From Bacteroidaceae bacterium (GTDB lineage Bacteria; Bacteroidota; Bacteroidia; Bacteroidales; Bacteroidaceae): a DNA stretch of 38,976 nucleotides. The stretch covers positions 1 to 38,976 of the forward strand of contig JAFUYM010000039.1 in assembly GCA_017470525.1 (NCBI GenBank), given 5' to 3'. The notes beneath the pieces are model-generated. The model was not told the origin of the DNA. It saw only the letters and a program-made list of their open reading frames with translations, and made no database searches. Every line of letters starts with the position of its first letter. Position 1 is the stretch's first letter. Below, piece after piece: positions 6,553-15,500 of this stretch. A program made the position numbers and the translations under genes.

Positions 6553-9402
6553 ATGATGAAGAAATCTTTACTCTTTTTCGCAATGGCAATGATGCCTTTC
6601 GCAGGTGTCTTTGCACAGGAAGAAGGCGGGGAGGAAGTTGTTGAACAGACTCCCATCATTTACACCAAGTCGTTTCAATCGTTGATTGATGACGCCAAGT
6701 CCATTGTGGCAGACAGCCACTACACCCAAGGACAGAGTGATTTGCAAGGGGCTATCGCTACAGCAGAAAGCCAACTTGCAGGTTTTGCCAATCCAGAAGT
6801 GGATGTGGACGAAACCGCTACCGAAGCGATGCAAAGACTGAACACTGACGTGTACAACGCCATGACAACTTTGCAAACGGCTATTGACGAATTCGTGTTC
6901 GCCAATCCACATGCAGATGCTACAGAAAAGGTGCTGAACAACAGTTTCAGTGCAGATGCCACGAATGCCACCAACATCACATCATGGGTGACAACCAATT
7001 TCAAGCAGAACAGCCGAACTGTCAGTTACAGCACTAACCGCCGCAACGAAAATGGGGAAGCATACGCTTTTGGCAAATTCGTTGAGCAATGGAGCAACAG
7101 CGGTGTAGGCAATCTTTCTGGTTCTGGCGACATTCACCAAGTGGTGAGCGGTCTTCCTGCAGGTCACTATCGTCTGAGCGCAGACATTTTCGTACACAAT
7201 CAGAAATACAGCATAGACAACGAAGAAGCCGTTGGTGTGGAATTCTATGCAAACGATGCAATCCGCGAGGTGGGTATGGTCGGCTTTGCCGATGCCAATG
7301 TCGCTGCCTTCAGCATTGACTTCGACCTTGCCAATGGTGAAGATGTCACTATTGGTCTTCGTTGGTCAGATGTGAATTTCAACTGGCTGGGTTGGGACAA
7401 CGTGACCCTGCTTTTCATTGGCGACCCCGACATCTATAATAGCATAGCCGATGTGGAGAAATTGAATGCTGCACGTGAAGCCCTTGCTGCTTCTTTGGCA
7501 ACAGCCAAGGAAACTCTTGACAACGAGAATGCTCCTCTCTATCGCATCGAACTGCAAGATGCCATCAATGCAGCCAGCGAATACGGCGAATCTGCCACTT
7601 TGGAAGAGTTGGAAGAGGCAAAGGCAACGTTGGACGGTGAGGTTTCTGCTTTCAACCAGAACAACCGCTACTTCACCAACTTGCAGACAGCCATCGAGAA
7701 CGCCGAAACGCTGTTAGCATCAATGACCGAAGGCACCAAGGCTTACAATGCAGCCATCGAAGAAGCCAAGACTGCACTTGAAACTGCAAAAGCCTCTGCC
7801 GACCAGACTGACGCTGCTATCGAAATACTGCAATCAGCACAGGCAGCCCTGGAAGTTGCTGAATCTGATTTCCGTATTGCCAATGCCAGTTACGCAAATC
7901 CAGCCAATGTCATCACCAACGGTAACATGGATTCAACTGCAGGTTGGGAAATTCTGAAGGCAAGTGACACTAATCCTGACATGAAAATCAACAAATCTGG
8001 TGATTACGCTTTGTTCAGCAAACCATTCATGGAGTGCTGGAACACCAGCGGCAGCAGCATCGGACAGGAGAACTACGCTCGCCAAGCCGTTACTGCACTG
8101 CCTAACGGACTCCCATTGCCAGCAGGCTACTACGTGCTGAAGGCTGCTGCTTTGGCAACCCAGCAGGGCGATGCCAACTTGCAAGTGTCGGGTGTCACTT
8201 TGAAACTGGAAGATGAAGAAGTGGCTATCCATACAGCCAACGGCGTTCCAGAAATCTACACATTGTATTATAACAAGACTAACGAAGGTGGTGAAATCAA
8301 TATCGGTCTGTTTATTGACGCTGCCACTGATGCCAACTGGATTGCATGGGACGAAGTGGAACTTCTGTATGTAGGCGACAAGGACAAGTACATGGCTGAC
8401 TACGCAGAGGCTGTATTGGGCGAAAGCATGGCAAATCTGAAGGCTGCTGTGGAGAAAGCAAATACATTGATTGAAGACGTTGACATGAACGGCGTTGATT
8501 TCGAAGGCACCAAACTCGGCTTCGCTATGGAAGAGGCTCAGTATTACATTGAGAATCCTACGGACGAGGACGCTTCTCAAGAACTCTTTGAGCAGTTGGC
8601 AGAAGACATCAACGAAGGTATCAAGGACTTCTACACCAGCGGTGTATCGCCTAAGGAAGGCAAAACCTTCGACTTCACTCAGTTCATCAAGAATGCAGAC
8701 TTCGACGTTGAAGCAGGTGAGGAATGGACTGTTGAGACAGAGGAAGGTGTTCTGCCCAGTGGAACTGATTGTGCATATTGGTGGTTTGGAAGTTCTGGTC
8801 CTTCTGAAACGACTCAAGAATTCAGCCAGACACTGGAAAATATGCCAGCAGGTAACTACTTGCTCGAGGTGAACTCTGCCATCCGTGTAGATATGACATA
8901 CGCTATTGATGGCTACACGGCTGAGAACCTGCCAAACAACCTGACCAGTTGCCAAGTTTATGCCAACAACGACACCACAGACGTACACCCATTCTTCTAT
9001 GAGGACGAGGCTAAGGGTCTGACTCTGGAGAGCATGCTGGCAATGACCAACGACTGGGACTATCGTCATGGCAATGGTACTCTCCTCGACTACATGCTGA
9101 AGCAGACTGACTACTTCAAAGTATCTATACCTTTCACGCTTGACGAAAAGGGCGACATCAAGATTGGTTTCCGTGTAGAACTCCCTGGCAAGAATGGTCA
9201 GATGCCATTCGTTGACTATTTCCACCTGGCATTCTATGGCAATCAGGAGATTCCTACTGAGGACATCACTGCCATCAAGGAAGTTGCAGAGAAGGCAGCC
9301 ACAGCCAACGATGCCATCTATGACCTGCAAGGTCGCAAGGTGACTGGTCAGCTGACATCAGGCATCTACATCCGCAACGGTAAGAAAGTTCTGGTTAAGT
9401 GA
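6553..9402 (+). CDS. Large secreted multimodular protein with binding-like modules, helical repeats and a sorting-type tail
   Basis: The 949-residue product has a signal peptide (MMKKSLLFFAMAMMPFAGVFA). I see three beta-rich modules that start with an N-x-(S/M/D)F/D-like opening: about 129-290 (LNNSFSADATN), 452-610 (VITNGNMDSTAGWE) and 705-895 (FIKNADFDVEAGEEW). They resemble galactose-binding-like carbohydrate modules. Between them are Ala/Glu-rich helical stretches (about 300-450 and 615-700) like FIVAR repeats. The end, IYDLQGRKV then GIYIRNGKKVLVK, resembles short C-terminal tails of surface proteins exported by the type IX system in Bacteroidetes. No catalytic domain is recognised. It is a paralogue in layout of the 1129-aa protein at 16708-20097. 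Function as a surface glycan-binding protein is inference. The start could be either of two adjacent ATGs. Confidence 0.8.
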   Translation: MMKKSLLFFAMAMMPFAGVFAQEEGGEEVVEQTPIIYTKSFQSLIDDAKSIVADSHYTQGQSDLQGAIATAESQLAGFANPEVDVDETATEAMQRLNTDVYNAMTTLQTAIDEFVFANPHADATEKVLNNSFSADATNATNITSWVTTNFKQNSRTVSYSTNRRNENGEAYAFGKFVEQWSNSGVGNLSGSGDIHQVVSGLPAGHYRLSADIFVHNQKYSIDNEEAVGVEFYANDAIREVGMVGFADANVAAFSIDFDLANGEDVTIGLRWSDVNFNWLGWDNVTLLFIGDPDIYNSIADVEKLNAAREALAASLATAKETLDNENAPLYRIELQDAINAASEYGESATLEELEEAKATLDGEVSAFNQNNRYFTNLQTAIENAETLLASMTEGTKAYNAAIEEAKTALETAKASADQTDAAIEILQSAQAALEVAESDFRIANASYANPANVITNGNMDSTAGWEILKASDTNPDMKINKSGDYALFSKPFMECWNTSGSSIGQENYARQAVTALPNGLPLPAGYYVLKAAALATQQGDANLQVSGVTLKLEDEEVAIHTANGVPEIYTLYYNKTNEGGEINIGLFIDAATDANWIAWDEVELLYVGDKDKYMADYAEAVLGESMANLKAAVEKANTLIEDVDMNGVDFEGTKLGFAMEEAQYYIENPTDEDASQELFEQLAEDINEGIKDFYTSGVSPKEGKTFDFTQFIKNADFDVEAGEEWTVETEEGVLPSGTDCAYWWFGSSGPSETTQEFSQTLENMPAGNYLLEVNSAIRVDMTYAIDGYTAENLPNNLTSCQVYANNDTTDVHPFFYEDEAKGLTLESMLAMTNDWDYRHGNGTLLDYMLKQTDYFKVSIPFTLDEKGDIKIGFRVELPGKNGQMPFVDYFHLAFYGNQEIPTEDITAIKEVAEKAATANDAIYDLQGRKVTGQLTSGIYIRNGKKVLVK

Positions 9403-9466
9403 GAGTAAAAAGAATCAAACTCATTTGAATTCTTTACCGAACGTAAAGAACTTGCGCAAAGCGAAC
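9401..9466 (+). other. Conserved 3' UTR element, copy 1
   Basis: Starting at the stop codon, this stretch aligns with 16645-16710 on the minus strand downstream of the paralogous 1129-aa protein. Both have an outer stem beginning GAGTAAA and closing at TCTTTAC, an inner stem of the CAAAC/GTTTG type, then CTTTACCGAACGTAAAGAAC, which forms a second hairpin (CTTTAC/GTAAAG), then CTTG. Base changes in the first stem are partly compensated between copies. Confidence 0.7.
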
Positions 9467-9516
9467 ATTCTGGTTAAGTAATAAAGAATGTATAATTTAT
9501 AAACTTATATAAACCA

Positions 9517-9552
9517 AAAGAACGGGAACACTTTGAAGTGTTCCCGTTCTTT
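9517..9552. terminator. Bidirectional terminator between the 949-aa gene and manA
   Basis: AAAGAACGGGAACACTT (9517-9533) and AAGTGTTCCCGTTCTTT (9536-9552) form a perfect 17-bp stem with a 2-nt spacer. The ends of the stem supply T-runs on either strand. It lies between two converging genes and could end both transcripts. Confidence 0.85.
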
Positions 9553-9581
9553 GTATCACACAACTATAAACATGAGAGAGG

Positions 9582-10625
9582 TTACTTGCTGGTGATGTGC
9601 AAGAACCTTGTGATTTGACTGCCAAGGCTTCTGTCCTTGTTGTCGATGAAAGCATCCAGGATGCGGGTTTTGCCATGAAGAGGAATCACATCGTAGTCAG
9701 CAATGGAGGCAGGAATCAATGCGCTATGCCCCTCGCGAAGCTGAACCTCATCGTCCGTCGTGCGCATACGAAGGCGGCAATCGCCCTTGATGCACATGCA
9801 GATGATGAAACTGTCATACTTGATGAGGTTGCGGTGGAAAGGAGTTGTCATTTCGGTCACACGCACACTAAAGAAAGGAGAGTCGATGACCAGGTTTGCA
9901 CGGTTGCTTTGATTGCTGTATTGAGTGCGGTAGTCATCCTCCACATGAAAATCCAATGCCTGAGCAGCCAGTTCGGTATGCAGTTCACGAGGCTTGCCAT
10001 CCATACCTAGACGATTATAGTCGAAAATTCTGTAAGTGACATCGGAAGACTGCTGCACCTCGGCGAGAAGGATGCCCCCACAAATGGCATGCACCCGACC
10101 CGCAGGGAGATAAAAGACATCGCCCGACTTCACTTCATGCTTGGCAAGCACCTCCACAATGCTGCCTTCAGCCACACGACGCTTGTACTCTTCGGGCGTT
10201 ATCTCATGCTGGAAACCCGCATAAAGAAAACTCCCCGGTTTGGCATCGATGATGTACCAAATCTCGCTCTTGCCCAATTTCCCATGCACACGCTTTGCCA
10301 TTTCATCGTTGGGATGCACCTGTATGCTGAGGTCGCCCTCCGCATCAATGAACTTCACCAACAATGGCAACTGCCCCCCATACTTCCGTGCCACCGCTTT
10401 ACCCAAAATCTTGACAGGATGACGGCTGATGACACTATTGAGGTCTTTGCCTGCAAAAGCGCCATTGCTGATGATGCTGGTGCTGGAAGGCACAGCACTC
10501 ACCTCCCAACTCTCGCCAATGGGGTCTTCTGTGGCATCCATCCCCTTGTAAGGACGCAACCGTCTGCCTCCCCACACAACAGCATGGAGATTCGGTTCAA
10601 AAAGAAAAGGATATAAAAGAGTCAT
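9582..10625 (-). CDS. manA: Class I mannose-6-phosphate isomerase
   Basis: This 347-residue cytoplasmic enzyme converts mannose 6-phosphate and fructose 6-phosphate into each other, linking mannose use and GDP-mannose supply to glycolysis. The zinc site is complete: Gln102 and His104 in LSIQVHPND, Glu121 in KSEIWYIID and His179 in PAGRVHAICGG. The N-terminus FEPNLHAVVWGGRRL matches the type I family, in the short form found in Bacillus and Bacteroidetes. An upstream ATG at 10679 lies inside the promoter repeat, so I chose the ATG at 10625. manA diverges from fucO; their promoters sit in the two arms of one inverted repeat. Confidence 0.93.
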   Translation of the reverse strand: MTLLYPFLFEPNLHAVVWGGRRLRPYKGMDATEDPIGESWEVSAVPSSTSIISNGAFAGKDLNSVISRHPVKILGKAVARKYGGQLPLLVKFIDAEGDLSIQVHPNDEMAKRVHGKLGKSEIWYIIDAKPGSFLYAGFQHEITPEEYKRRVAEGSIVEVLAKHEVKSGDVFYLPAGRVHAICGGILLAEVQQSSDVTYRIFDYNRLGMDGKPRELHTELAAQALDFHVEDDYRTQYSNQSNRANLVIDSPFFSVRVTEMTTPFHRNLIKYDSFIICMCIKGDCRLRMRTTDDEVQLREGHSALIPASIADYDVIPLHGKTRILDAFIDNKDRSLGSQITRFLHITSK

Positions 10626-10649
10626 ACAGATTTTCTTCTTATGCGTTTG

Positions 10650-10657
10650 CAAAGGTA
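10650..10657 (-). promoter_or_regulatory. Predicted promoter -7 box for manA
   Basis: Minus strand TACCTTTG in GTGTACCTTTGCAAAC, 24 nt upstream of the start codon. The usual -33 region is replaced by ATGAATT heptamers. Confidence 0.7.
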
Positions 10658-10784
10658 CACATTTTAATTCATAATTCATAATTCACAATTCATAATTGGG
10701 CTAACGCGATGCGAAAAAACGGGAAAAACAATCCGAATGGCAATAATTATGAATTGTGAATTATGAATTATGAATTAAAATGTG

Positions 10785-10792
10785 TATCTTTG
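10785..10792 (+). promoter_or_regulatory. Predicted promoter -7 box for fucO
   Basis: TATCTTTG in GTGTATCTTTGCAACG, 57 nt upstream of the start codon, inside the right arm of the inverted repeat. It differs from the manA box at one base. Confidence 0.7.
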
Positions 10793-10849
10793 CAACGTCT
10801 ATCGAAACAGGACTAAAAAAACTTTTACTAATTCTAAAACTAACCTTTT

Positions 10850-12004
10850 ATGGCACAAAGATTTATTTTGAATGAAGTGTCTTACTTTGGCGCTGGGGCT
10901 CGCAAAGAGTTGCCGGAAGTGCTCAATCGCATGAATCTGAAGAAGGCATTGGTATGCAGTGACAAGGGACTCATCAAGGTGGGTACCACCAAGATGGTGA
11001 CCGACGTGATGGATGCTGTCGGATTTCCCTACGAGATATACAGCGAAATCAAGCCCAACCCCACGGTGACAAACGTGCAGCAGGGAGTGGAGGCATTCAA
11101 GAAGAGCGGCGCCGACTGCATCATCGCCATCGGTGGCGGTTCAAGCATGGACACAGCCAAGGGCATCGGCATCGTGTCCAACAACCCCGAGTTTGCTGAT
11201 GTGGTAAGCCTTGAAGGCGTGGCTCCCACCAAAAACAAGTCTGTGCCAATCATCGCACTGCCCACCACTGCGGGTACTGGTGCTGAGGTGACCATCAACT
11301 ATGTGATTATCGACGAAAAGCGTCAGGCAAAGATGGTGTGTGTGGACCCCAACGACATCCCAGCCGTAGCCATCGTTGACCCCGAACTGATGTACACCTT
11401 GCCAAAGGGACTGACCGCTGCCACAGGTATGGACGCACTGACCCATGCCATCGAAGGCTACATCACAAAGGGTGCATGGGTGATGAGCGACATGTATGAA
11501 TTGCAAGCCATCAAGATGATTGCCGAGAACCTGCCGTTGGCAGTGGAAGAGCCGACCAATCCCGTCGGTCGTGAAGGCATGGCACTGGCACAGTACATTG
11601 CTGCACAGGCATTCAGCAACGTGGGCTTGGGTCTTGTGCACGGCATGGCGCATCCGATGGGTTCACTTCATGACATCCCACACGGTGTGGCAAATGCCCT
11701 GCTCCTCCCCACCATCATGGAGTTCAACATGCCGAAGTGCATTGAGAAGTTCGGTGTCATTGCCAAGACGATGGGTGTTGACACCACAGGCATGAGCGCC
11801 GAAGAGGCAGCACAGGCAGCAGTCGATGCCGTCCGCGCACTGAGCATCCGAGTGGGCATTCCACAGCACCTCTCCGACCTCAACATCACCGAGAAGGACA
11901 TCCCAGCCCTCGCTGCACAAGCCATTGCCGACGTATGCACTCCAGGCAATCCTCGCGACGTGACAGAGGCAGAAATCGTGGAACTTTACAAAAAAGTGTT
12001 ATAA
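10850..12004 (+). CDS. fucO: Iron-dependent lactaldehyde reductase (1,2-propanediol oxidoreductase)
   Basis: The 384-residue protein belongs to the group III iron-dependent alcohol dehydrogenases and is close to E. coli FucO over its whole length (383 aa there). Shared stretches include GADCIIAIGGGSSMDTAKGI, NNPEFADVVSLEG, PTTAGTGAEVTINYVI and NVGLGLVHGMAHPMG. The metal ligands are present: Asp195, His199, His264 and His278. GGGS at 95-98 is part of the NAD-binding site. FucO reduces L-lactaldehyde, formed from fucose or rhamnose, to 1,2-propanediol in the cytoplasm, using NADH. No other fucose or rhamnose gene is seen nearby, so the true substrate could differ. It is followed 34 bp later by the DUF4332 gene in the same direction. 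Confidence 0.9.
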   Translation: MAQRFILNEVSYFGAGARKELPEVLNRMNLKKALVCSDKGLIKVGTTKMVTDVMDAVGFPYEIYSEIKPNPTVTNVQQGVEAFKKSGADCIIAIGGGSSMDTAKGIGIVSNNPEFADVVSLEGVAPTKNKSVPIIALPTTAGTGAEVTINYVIIDEKRQAKMVCVDPNDIPAVAIVDPELMYTLPKGLTAATGMDALTHAIEGYITKGAWVMSDMYELQAIKMIAENLPLAVEEPTNPVGREGMALAQYIAAQAFSNVGLGLVHGMAHPMGSLHDIPHGVANALLLPTIMEFNMPKCIEKFGVIAKTMGVDTTGMSAEEAAQAAVDAVRALSIRVGIPQHLSDLNITEKDIPALAAQAIADVCTPGNPRDVTEAEIVELYKKVL

Positions 12005-12030
12005 ATGTACAATGTATAATTATAAATTAC
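12004..12030 (+). repeat. Degenerate AAT-N4 heptamer tract after fucO
   Basis: After the fucO stop the sequence reads AATGTAC, AATGTAT, AATTATA, AATTACT in 7-bp steps. It is weaker than the other heptamer tracts in the window but has the same period and position. Confidence 0.4.
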
Positions 12031-12038
12031 TTAAGACT

Positions 12039-12446
12039 ATGGCTTACAAAATCATTGACGTAGAGGGCATCGGTCCCGTGTATGCCGAAAAACTTCAAGC
12101 AGCAGGCATCAAAACAACCGAAGAGTATTTGGAAAAGTGTGCAGCCCCAGCAGGTCGCAAGGCTTTGGCTGAGGAGACAGGCATCAGTCCCAAACTCATC
12201 CTCAAGTGGGCAAATCATGCAGACCTGTTCCGCATCAACGGCATCGCCAGCCAGTTTGCCGAACTGCTCGAGGCAGCAGGAGTCGACACTGTGAAGGAAT
12301 TCCGTCACCGCGTGGCAGCCAACCTCCAGCCCAAACTGGTGGAAGTGAACGAGCAGAAAAACCTCTGCAATCGTGTGCCCAGCGTGGCTGAACTGGAAAA
12401 GATGATTGCTCAGGCAAAAGAATTGGAACCCGTACTCACGTATTAA
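12039..12446 (+). CDS. DUF4332 helix-hairpin-helix protein
   Basis: The 135-residue product starts MAYKIIDVEGIGPVYAEKLQ, a helix-hairpin-helix-like motif (VEGIGPVYAEKL) that recurs as INGIASQFAELLEAAGV. This arrangement is typical of DUF4332 proteins, which look like DNA-binding HhH folds but have no firm function. I chose the ATG at 12039 since the in-frame ATG at 12012 adds residues coded by the heptamer tract. It has no signal peptide and should be cytoplasmic. It follows fucO in the same direction with 34 bp between and may be co-transcribed. A strong terminator follows at 12498-12565. Confidence 0.85.
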   Translation: MAYKIIDVEGIGPVYAEKLQAAGIKTTEEYLEKCAAPAGRKALAEETGISPKLILKWANHADLFRINGIASQFAELLEAAGVDTVKEFRHRVAANLQPKLVEVNEQKNLCNRVPSVAELEKMIAQAKELEPVLTY

Positions 12447-12497
12447 GTGAAAAGTGACCTGAAAAATAAGAAATGTGTTTTCAAGCGTGCTTGAAAA

Positions 12498-12565
12498 GTG
12501 AAAAATTTGCTACCGCATTTGTTAGTCATTCTGTTGGCTTACTGCTGCGGTAGCAAATTTTTCAC
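12498..12565. terminator. Bidirectional terminator between the DUF4332 gene and the HTCS gene
   Basis: GTGAAAAATTTGCTACCGCA (12498-12517) and TGCGGTAGCAAATTTTTCAC (12546-12565) are perfect complements. The right arm ends in a T-run on the plus strand and the left arm gives the same on the minus strand, fitting two convergent genes. The 28-nt loop is larger than usual. Confidence 0.8.
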
Positions 12566-12590
12566 TTTTCACTCTTCACTTTTCACTTTC
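12563..12590 (-). repeat. Heptamer repeat CACTTTT overlapping the HTCS stop codon
   Basis: Four 7-bp units (CACTTTT, CACTCTT, CACTTTT, CACTTTC) run from 12563 to 12590. On the minus strand they encode the last residues of the HTCS protein (KKVKSEE) and supply its TGA stop. Confidence 0.8.
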
Positions 12591-15500
12591 TTCTGATACT
12601 CCGAAGGAGTCACACCATATTCAGCCTTAAAATTCATTGAAAAACTCTTGGCGGTGGTGAAACCTACGGCATAGGCAATTTCAGCGACCTGCATTTGCGA
12701 AGCCTCCAGCAAAGCCTTTCCACGTTTGATACGAAGGGTACGGATAAACTCGGCAGGTCCTTGTCCTGTAATAGCCATGAGTTTCTTGTAGAGCGTGGAA
12801 CGTGACATACCCACTTCTGCCGACAGCGTTTCCACCGACAGTTCGGGATCATCCATACGCTGCTCCACCATCTTGATGAGTTTTTGGATGAACTGTTCAT
12901 CCAGCGGTGTAATGGTGATTTCACTGGGCTCTATATTCATCTTCTGACGGAACTGCCGATGGTTGTTCCTCTCCCATTCCAAGAACTTCTCCACCCTCAG
13001 TTTCAGCACATCAATGTTGAACGGCTTGGTTAAATAGTCATCAGCCCCCACCTGCAAACCCTCAATCCGGCTCATGTCGGTGGTTCGTGCCGTCAGCAAG
13101 ATAATCGGGATGTGCGAAAGATTGATGTCCGTCTTCACCCTCCGACAGAGTTCAAATCCATCCACTTCTGGCATCATCACATCACTGATGATGAGTGCCA
13201 CCTCCTCCTTCATCAATATATCGAGAGCCATGCCACCATCCGTAGCAGTCAGCACCCTATAGTCCTCCTTCATGCAAGTGCTGACAAAGGACAGCATATC
13301 CCGATTGTCATCCACCACCAGCACCGTAGGCAGAGCCGTCTTGCCTTCTCCGTCTTCAGCCTCCGTATGCTGCTTGCTGATAGAGTCATGTTCCCCATTG
13401 GAAGCCCCCTCCTGCACCACTGGCAACGAGATGGTGAACACACTACCCTGCGGCACATTGTCACTCACGCTGATAGAGCCTTTGTGCAGTTTCACATAAT
13501 CGCTGGCAATGTGCAGACCAATGCCACTGCCCGTCTGCGAAGCCTCATTCGTGCTCGACTGGTAAAACCTCGTGAAGATATTCGCCTTGTCGCTGTCAGG
13601 AATCCCCTTGCCCGTATCAGCCACCGTGATGCTCACCGTTTCTTTCCCCTCGTCCATCGTTTCATTCCGTTGGAAGCCCAACACGATGCTTCCACCCGTC
13701 GGTGTGAACTTCAAGGCATTCGAAAAGAGGTTATAAATCACCTTATTCATCTTTTCCTTGTCATAATCCATAATGAAGGAATCGGTGTCATGGTCAAACG
13801 ACAGACGGATGTTCCGTTCCTCAGCGTAGTCGCTGAAAGAGACCAGAATGCTGTTCAAGTGGTCAATGATGTCGTTGCTCCTCACATTGAGCGTCTCCAC
13901 TCCCACGTCCAATCTACGGAAATCGAGCAACGAACTGACCTCGCCCAGCAACAGGAGCGCATTCTTGTGCATGCTCTTGAGTTGGTCAAGCAGGTGGTCA
14001 GGCACCACACCCCCCTCCATCTTCTTCACCATCTGCTCCAACGGCGAGATGATGAGCGTGAGCGGTGTACGCAAGTCATGGCTGATGTTGGTGAAGAACC
14101 TCAGTTTCATCTCCGTAATCTGCTCCATCTTCTGACGTTCCATCACCTGACGTTGTCTATCGGCACGCTCCTTCTGGCGTTGGCGCATCCTGTACCATAA
14201 CCACACAGCCAGCAATACCGCCACCAACGCATAGACCAAATACATCGGTGTGGTGCGGAAGAAAGGCGGTGCCACACTAATCTGCAATTCTCTGGGTTCA
14301 CCCATCGAACCATCCTCCTTGCAGACACAAATCTGCAATGTGTATTCTCCTGAAGGCAAAGCATAAAACGCCACCTCATTGCGGTCGGTCACCGTCCAGT
14401 CATCCATTCTCCCCACCAGCCGGTAGGCATAGCGAGTCCTCTGCGCACTCACCAGACTCCCTGCAAAAAACTTCACCATCACATGGGCAGCATCATGCCC
14501 CAACCTGATGTGGGTGGAATTTTCGTTCAGCAAACTGTCTCCCACCGCAATCTCTGTCACGATGAGCCTGCCCTCCTCCCGTCTGGCAGACACGAAAGCC
14601 GACGGTCGGATGCTCACATACCCCTCCGTACTGCCCATCAGGATGTCCCCTTCGGGAGCATACACCATTGCCCCGCTGTTGAACGGCGGCATCCACTCCA
14701 CTTTTGGCAGAAAGTTTCTTGTCACAAACGAGACCCTCTCCTTTTCCACTTCAGGCGTGATGCTCACCATCCCACCCCTTGAGGTACACATCCACAGCGT
14801 TCCTCGGTCATCCATTGTCATACCTCTGACAATATCCGACTTCCTCTGGATGTAGAAAAGCGAATCCCGCTTCATATCATACATAGTGACACCTCGCTTG
14901 TGGCACAAAGCCATCATTCCCGTCCTTTTGTCATACTCCACCTCCATCAGCATCATATCCAGCCACTGCTGAGTTCCTTTCCTGTTGCCCAATGCCACCC
15001 TGCATTTTCTGCTGTTCAAGTCATATATCCACAATCCATACACCGAAGCAATATACATCGTATGTTTGCCATCAAAATAAAGGTCATTGCCGTGAATGTC
15101 AGCCTCTCCTTCAGCACACACTACCTTTCCCTTCTTCTCCTTCTCGTTGAAGACAACCGTCTTTCCGATGGAAGCAGAAGTCCAGAGATTTCCCCGATTA
15201 TCATGGGCAAGTGTCCATACATCATTGGTGGGGAACGAGCCATCATCTGCAGAATATCTCTCATACTGGTTCGGAGTCAGCAGATGGTAAAGCCCCTGAT
15301 TATATGAGCCCACCCACATGCCATCCTTACCGTCGGACAGCAACGCCATGACCGTAATGTTCGGCAGTGCCGTTTTCACCACCGTCCCATCCTTCCTCTC
15401 CACAAACACACCGTTACCATCAGTGCCCATCCACAAATCGCCATTTCTCCCATACGCCATGACGAGTATATCGCCACATTCACGGGCATGCACCTGAAAG

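Larger units (their letters stand above)
10647..10795. repeat. 51-nt inverted repeat carrying the divergent manA and fucO promoters
   Basis: The arms 10647-10697 and 10745-10795 are complementary over 51 nt with a single mismatch and are separated by 47 nt. Each arm contains a promoter box (10650-10657, minus; 10785-10792, plus) and four-and-a-half copies of the heptamer AATTCAT/ATGAATT. A shorter relative of the arm lies at the trxB promoter (26771-26801). Confidence 0.95.

Noticed and set aside
7933-9330. Long open frame on the minus strand inside the 949-aa gene (465 codons)
   Set aside because: It has no family resemblance or promoter and mirrors the real gene, which has a signal peptide, modules and tail.
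10666-10776. Repeats between manA and fucO as a possible CRISPR array
   Set aside because: Units are 7 bp with no spacers, arranged as one large inverted repeat, and no cas gene is near.
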